Made by a program: the position numbers and the translations under genes
Notes under the pieces: generated by a model
The model's input: only the letters and a program-made list of their open reading frames with translations
Databases searched by the model: none
Told to the model about the DNA's origin: nothing
Part shown: positions 3,679 through 6,739 of the stretch, piece after piece
Layout of the letters: every line of letters begins with the position of its first letter
Numbering within the stretch: position 1 is the first letter of the stretch
From: an uncultured Oscillospiraceae bacterium
Lineage (GTDB): Bacteria > Bacillota > Clostridia > Oscillospirales > Oscillospiraceae
Assembly: GCA_934590505.1 (NCBI GenBank)
Contig: CAKTPC010000106.1
Location: 1-6,739 of the forward strand
Reading direction: 5' to 3'
Length of the DNA stretch: 6,739 bases

Positions 3679-6396
3679 ATGGTGACAAATAAAGAAAATC
3701 TTTATAAGCTCGGTCAGAAGATGACCGACCGCATCCCCTACAAGCTCGGCCTTAAAAAGCTGGATGAGAGCTGCCCTGAATACTGGGGTCTTGCCAAGGT
3801 GCTTGATGACGATATGGTCAGCATCGCCCTGAGCATGAAGCAGCGCACCCCCATGACGCTTGAGGACGTTTCCAAGTCCTCCGGCTGGACGGATCTGGAC
3901 GCGCTCGAAAAGAAACTCCATGAGATGGGCGTCATCGGCCTCATCGAGTGGAACTGGGAGAACGCCGCGCACGTCAAGCAGTACATACTGCCCCTCTTCG
4001 TTCCCGGCGCAGCGGAGTTCCTCAATATGCGCAAGGAATTCGTTGACGAGCACCCTGAGGTGTGCGACTTCTTTAACGCCATGACCACTCTCCCTCTTGA
4101 GAAGGTCACGCCCATGGTTCCTCTCGGCGGCGCGGGCATCGGCATGCACGTTATCCCCGTCGAGAAGGCCATCCCCACCGGCTCCAAGTCCGTCAGCATC
4201 GAGCATCTGTCCCACTGGCTGAAGAAGTATGACAAGTTCGCAGTCGGTGTCTGCTCCTGCCGCCGCTCCCAGAGCGTGCGCGGCGAAGGCTCCGGCGACG
4301 TTGAGGATCTGTGGTGCATCGCTGTCGGCGACACTGCCCTTTACAGCGTCGAGACCCAGAAGGACGGCAAGCTCATCACCTATGATGAGGCTATGGAGAT
4401 TCTCCAGCGTGCCGAGGATGAGGGCTATGTACACCAGATAACCAATATCGACGGCGAGGATAAGATATTCGCCATCTGCAACTGCGCACCCGGCGTCTGC
4501 TACGCTCTGCGCACCTCCCAGCTTTTCAATACTCCCAACATGTCCCGCAGCGCTTACATCGCACATGTCGATAAGGAGAAGTGCGTCGCCTGCGGCAAAT
4601 GCGTCGAGGTCTGCCCCGCCGGTGCCGCAAAGCTCGGCCAGAAGCTCTGCACCAAGAACGGCTACATCAAGTACCCCAAGCACGAGCTGCCAGATGATAC
4701 CAAGTGGGGCCCGGATAAGTGGAACCCCAATTACCGCGACGACAATATGATAAACTGCTATGACACCGGCACCTCCCCCTGCAAGGCCGCGTGCCCCGCG
4801 CATATCGCCGTTCAGGGCTATGTCAAGATGGCTGCCGAGGGCAGGTATCTTGACGCGCTCAAGCTCATAAAGCAGGACAACCCATTCCCCGCCGTCTGCG
4901 GCAGCATCTGCAACCGCCGCTGCGAGCAGGCCTGTACCCGCGGCAATATAGACAGCCCCGTTGCCATCGATGAGATCAAGAAGTTCATCGCCGAGCAGGA
5001 GCTCAAGGCCGAGAGCCGCTACGTTCCCGCACCGCGTCCCAAGAAGCAGCAGCTCATCCCCTATGAGCAGAAGATCGCCGTTATCGGTGCCGGCCCCGCC
5101 GGTATGAGCTGTGCCTACTATCTGGCAAATATGCTCTATAAGGTCACCGTGTTCGATAAGAACCCCGCCCCCGGCGGCATGCTCACCCTTGGTATTCCCA
5201 ACTTCCGTCTTGAAAAGGACGTCGTCAATGCTGAGATAGACGTTCTGCGTGAGATGGGCGTTGAGTTCAAGTGCGGCGTCGAGGTCGGCAAGGACATCAC
5301 CCTTGACGAGCTGCGCGCTCAGGGCTACAAGGGCTTCTATCTCGCCATCGGCGCTCAGAAGTCCGCACCGATCGGCGTTCCCGGCGAGGAGCTTGAGGGC
5401 GTGTTCGGCGGCATCGACTTTCTGCGCGAAGTCAACCTCGGCGGCAGGCCCGCTATCGGCAGGAAGTGCGCCGTCATCGGCGGCGGCAACGTCGCAATGG
5501 ACGTGTGCCGTACCGCTGTCCGCTGCGGCGCTGAGGACACTTATATAATCTACCGCCGCAGTCAGGCCGAAATGCCCGCCGATGAAGAGGAAATCTCCGA
5601 GGCTATGGCCGAGGGCGTCAAGTTCCGCTTCCTCTGCGCACCTGTCGAGATCATCGGTAAGGACGGCAAAGTCAGCGCGCTCAAGGTCGAGCGTATGGAG
5701 CTCGGCGAGCCTGACGAGAAGGGCCGCCGCAAGCCCGTCGGCACCGGTGAGTATGAGATAATCGAGGTCGACAGCGTCATCGGCGCAGTCGGTCAGCAGG
5801 TCGATCTCGGCAGCATTGCCCCCGAGGGCATGACCTTCAATAAGAACGGCACTGTGGTCATTGACCCGGTCACCGGCCAGACCGCACAGAGCGACATCTT
5901 CGCCGGCGGCGACTTTGTCACCGGCCCGGAGTTTGCTATTGACGCCATCGCTGCCGGACGCGTCGGTGCAGAGTCCCTGCACCGCTTCGTCAATCCCGGC
6001 CAGAGCCTGACCCTCGGCCGCAACCGCCGCGAGTTCATTGAGCTCAACAAGGAAGAGGCTGTCATCCCCATTGGCTTTGACAACGCCCCGCGTCAGGTTC
6101 CCGGTCACGACGCCGCAAAGGCCAAGACCTTCTCCAACGACCGTCTGGCCTTCACCGAAGAGCAGATACGCAAGGAAGCCGCCCGCTGCCTTGGCTGCGG
6201 TGCCACCGAGGTCGACGAGAACCAGTGCATCGGCTGCGGCCTGTGCACCACCAAGTGCGAGTTCGACGCCATCCACCTCAGCCGTGACCTGCCTGAAGCG
6301 TCGAAGATGTATAAGGCTGAGGACAAGATGAAGGCCATCCTGCCCTATACGCTCAAACGCGAGATCAAAATCATCAAGAATCGGAAGAACAAGTAA
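3679..6396 (+). CDS. Multidomain iron-sulfur flavoprotein: cysteine-rich N-terminal module, ferredoxin, GltD-like pyridine-nucleotide oxidoreductase, C-terminal ferredoxin
   Basis: A 905-residue probable cytoplasmic redox enzyme with no visible signal peptide or membrane segment. Residues 57-94 resemble a winged helix. Residues 190-275 carry a cysteine set, C192-x-C194, C213 and C267-x-C269 plus C274, which may hold another metal centre. C302/C305/C308/C312 is a CxxCxxCxxxCP 4Fe-4S ferredoxin motif. Residues 355-425 (C360, C368, C372, C407, C411, C415, C419) match the cluster-binding head of GltD and dihydropyrimidine dehydrogenase. FAD-binding GAGPAG (470-475) follows, then a second nucleotide site GGGNVA (601-606) with YRR (625-627) as in NADPH-using GltD relatives, and FAGGD (741-745). 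The tail has C837/C840 and a second ferredoxin motif C850/C853/C856/C860. The known family moves electrons between NAD(P)H, FAD and Fe-S centres; the true partner is unknown. It is not a plain glutamate synthase small subunit, which is about half this length. It overlaps the hypA-like gene by one base. No TTA, CTA or TCA codon occurs anywhere in it, suggesting high expression. Confidence 0.9.
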   Translation: MVTNKENLYKLGQKMTDRIPYKLGLKKLDESCPEYWGLAKVLDDDMVSIALSMKQRTPMTLEDVSKSSGWTDLDALEKKLHEMGVIGLIEWNWENAAHVKQYILPLFVPGAAEFLNMRKEFVDEHPEVCDFFNAMTTLPLEKVTPMVPLGGAGIGMHVIPVEKAIPTGSKSVSIEHLSHWLKKYDKFAVGVCSCRRSQSVRGEGSGDVEDLWCIAVGDTALYSVETQKDGKLITYDEAMEILQRAEDEGYVHQITNIDGEDKIFAICNCAPGVCYALRTSQLFNTPNMSRSAYIAHVDKEKCVACGKCVEVCPAGAAKLGQKLCTKNGYIKYPKHELPDDTKWGPDKWNPNYRDDNMINCYDTGTSPCKAACPAHIAVQGYVKMAAEGRYLDALKLIKQDNPFPAVCGSICNRRCEQACTRGNIDSPVAIDEIKKFIAEQELKAESRYVPAPRPKKQQLIPYEQKIAVIGAGPAGMSCAYYLANMLYKVTVFDKNPAPGGMLTLGIPNFRLEKDVVNAEIDVLREMGVEFKCGVEVGKDITLDELRAQGYKGFYLAIGAQKSAPIGVPGEELEGVFGGIDFLREVNLGGRPAIGRKCAVIGGGNVAMDVCRTAVRCGAEDTYIIYRRSQAEMPADEEEISEAMAEGVKFRFLCAPVEIIGKDGKVSALKVERMELGEPDEKGRRKPVGTGEYEIIEVDSVIGAVGQQVDLGSIAPEGMTFNKNGTVVIDPVTGQTAQSDIFAGGDFVTGPEFAIDAIAAGRVGAESLHRFVNPGQSLTLGRNRREFIELNKEEAVIPIGFDNAPRQVPGHDAAKAKTFSNDRLAFTEEQIRKEAARCLGCGATEVDENQCIGCGLCTTKCEFDAIHLSRDLPEASKMYKAEDKMKAILPYTLKREIKIIKNRKNK
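6383..6387 (+). promoter_or_regulatory. Ribosome binding site of the hypA-like gene, inside the upstream gene
   Basis: GGAAG lies eight bases before ATG 6396, within the last codons of the flavoprotein gene. The stop TAA (6394-6396) shares its last A with the ATG (TAATG), a layout typical of translational coupling. Confidence 0.6.
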
Positions 6397-6739
6397 TGCA
6401 CGAACTCGGTACCGTTGTTTATATCATTGATACTGTTGACAAGCTCGCCGTCGAGAATCACCTGACCAAGATCGGTTCGGTGACTCTCGAGGTTGGCGAA
6501 GTCAGCGGCATCATCCCCAGCTATCTCTCGGATTTCTGGCTCTACGCCCGCAAAAAGTCCGACTTTCTCAAGGAAGCTGAACTGAAGATAGAGACCCTGC
6601 CCGCGATCACCTTCTGTCAGGACTGCAAGCAGACCTATCCCACGGTGCAGTACGCCAAGGAGTGCCCGCACTGCCACAGCACGAACACCTTCCTCATCAC
6701 CGGCAATGAGTACAACATCAAAGAGATAGAAGCAATGTA
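6396..6739 (+). CDS. hypA: HypA/HybF-like nickel/zinc metallochaperone (reaches right edge)
   Basis: An open frame of 114 codons runs to the edge. The peptide begins MHELGTVVYIIDTVDKL; the Met-His-Glu start, with His2 as the nickel ligand, is the HypA hallmark. The middle holds VTLEVGEVSGIIPSYL (29-44), matching the family's LEIGE-SGV-P segment. The zinc site is C74-x-x-C77 and C90-x-x-C93 (CQDC, CPHC), and the end YNIKEIEAM matches the usual HypA C-terminus. HypA proteins have about 113-118 residues and the last visible bases are TA, so the stop may be the very next codon. Known HypA proteins deliver nickel to [NiFe]-hydrogenase, or to urease in some species. Here the gene overlaps the flavoprotein gene by one base, with no other hyp gene visible. 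It could be a standard HypA or a relative serving the adjacent enzyme. Confidence 0.9.
   Translation, partial: MHELGTVVYIIDTVDKLAVENHLTKIGSVTLEVGEVSGIIPSYLSDFWLYARKKSDFLKEAELKIETLPAITFCQDCKQTYPTVQYAKECPHCHSTNTFLITGNEYNIKEIEAM

Noticed and set aside
3544..6276. A 910-codon open frame on the minus strand, antisense to the flavoprotein
   Set aside because: It lies in codon register with the sense gene and is open only because the gene uses no TTA, CTA or TCA codons. Its product is a low-complexity Ala/Leu/Gly/Asp-rich sequence without recognisable motifs, while the sense frame has many.

Overview
The window looks like a chromosomal segment of an anaerobic Clostridia-type Firmicute. Supporting signs are strong GGAGG-type ribosome binding sites, sigma-A-like promoters (TTGACA/TATAAT), compact intrinsic terminators, an iron-sulfur-rich flavoprotein, a HypA-type metallochaperone and an ACT-domain protein of the PheB (UPF0735) type. 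The coding sequence is fairly GC-rich and C/G-ending codons are strongly preferred. I cannot assign a genus; a gut Oscillospirales-like bacterium is a guess.

Layout. Bases 1-3447 are read on the minus strand, from right to left. pheB (3010-3447) has its own promoter and a terminator at 2965-2996. A gene-poor AT-rich stretch follows (2777-2960). Next is a TetR-family regulator (2159-2716), with its own promoter and a very strong terminator at 2107-2155. Then comes glutamine-dependent NAD+ synthetase, nadE (107-2026), with a near-consensus promoter at 2061-2089. A gene fragment closely follows nadE with no terminator between them and runs off the left edge; its N-terminus resembles a PP2C-type phosphatase. 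The plus strand starts at a divergent promoter region (3448-3678). It carries a 905-residue iron-sulfur/GltD-like flavoprotein (3679-6396), which overlaps by one base a hypA-like gene reaching the right edge (6396-6739).

How the genes fit together. The left side is housekeeping: NAD+ synthesis, a local regulator and an ACT-domain amino-acid sensor, each in its own short transcription unit. The right side is a redox operon. Its first gene is a fused pyridine-nucleotide flavoprotein with at least two ferredoxin-type clusters and an unusual N-terminal cysteine-rich module. Its second gene encodes a probable nickel/zinc protein of the HypA family. Joining these two genes at a 1-base overlap suggests related roles, and this is the most interesting part of the window. 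No hydrogenase subunit or other hyp gene is visible here. I see no tRNA, rRNA, CRISPR array, insertion sequence or prophage gene.
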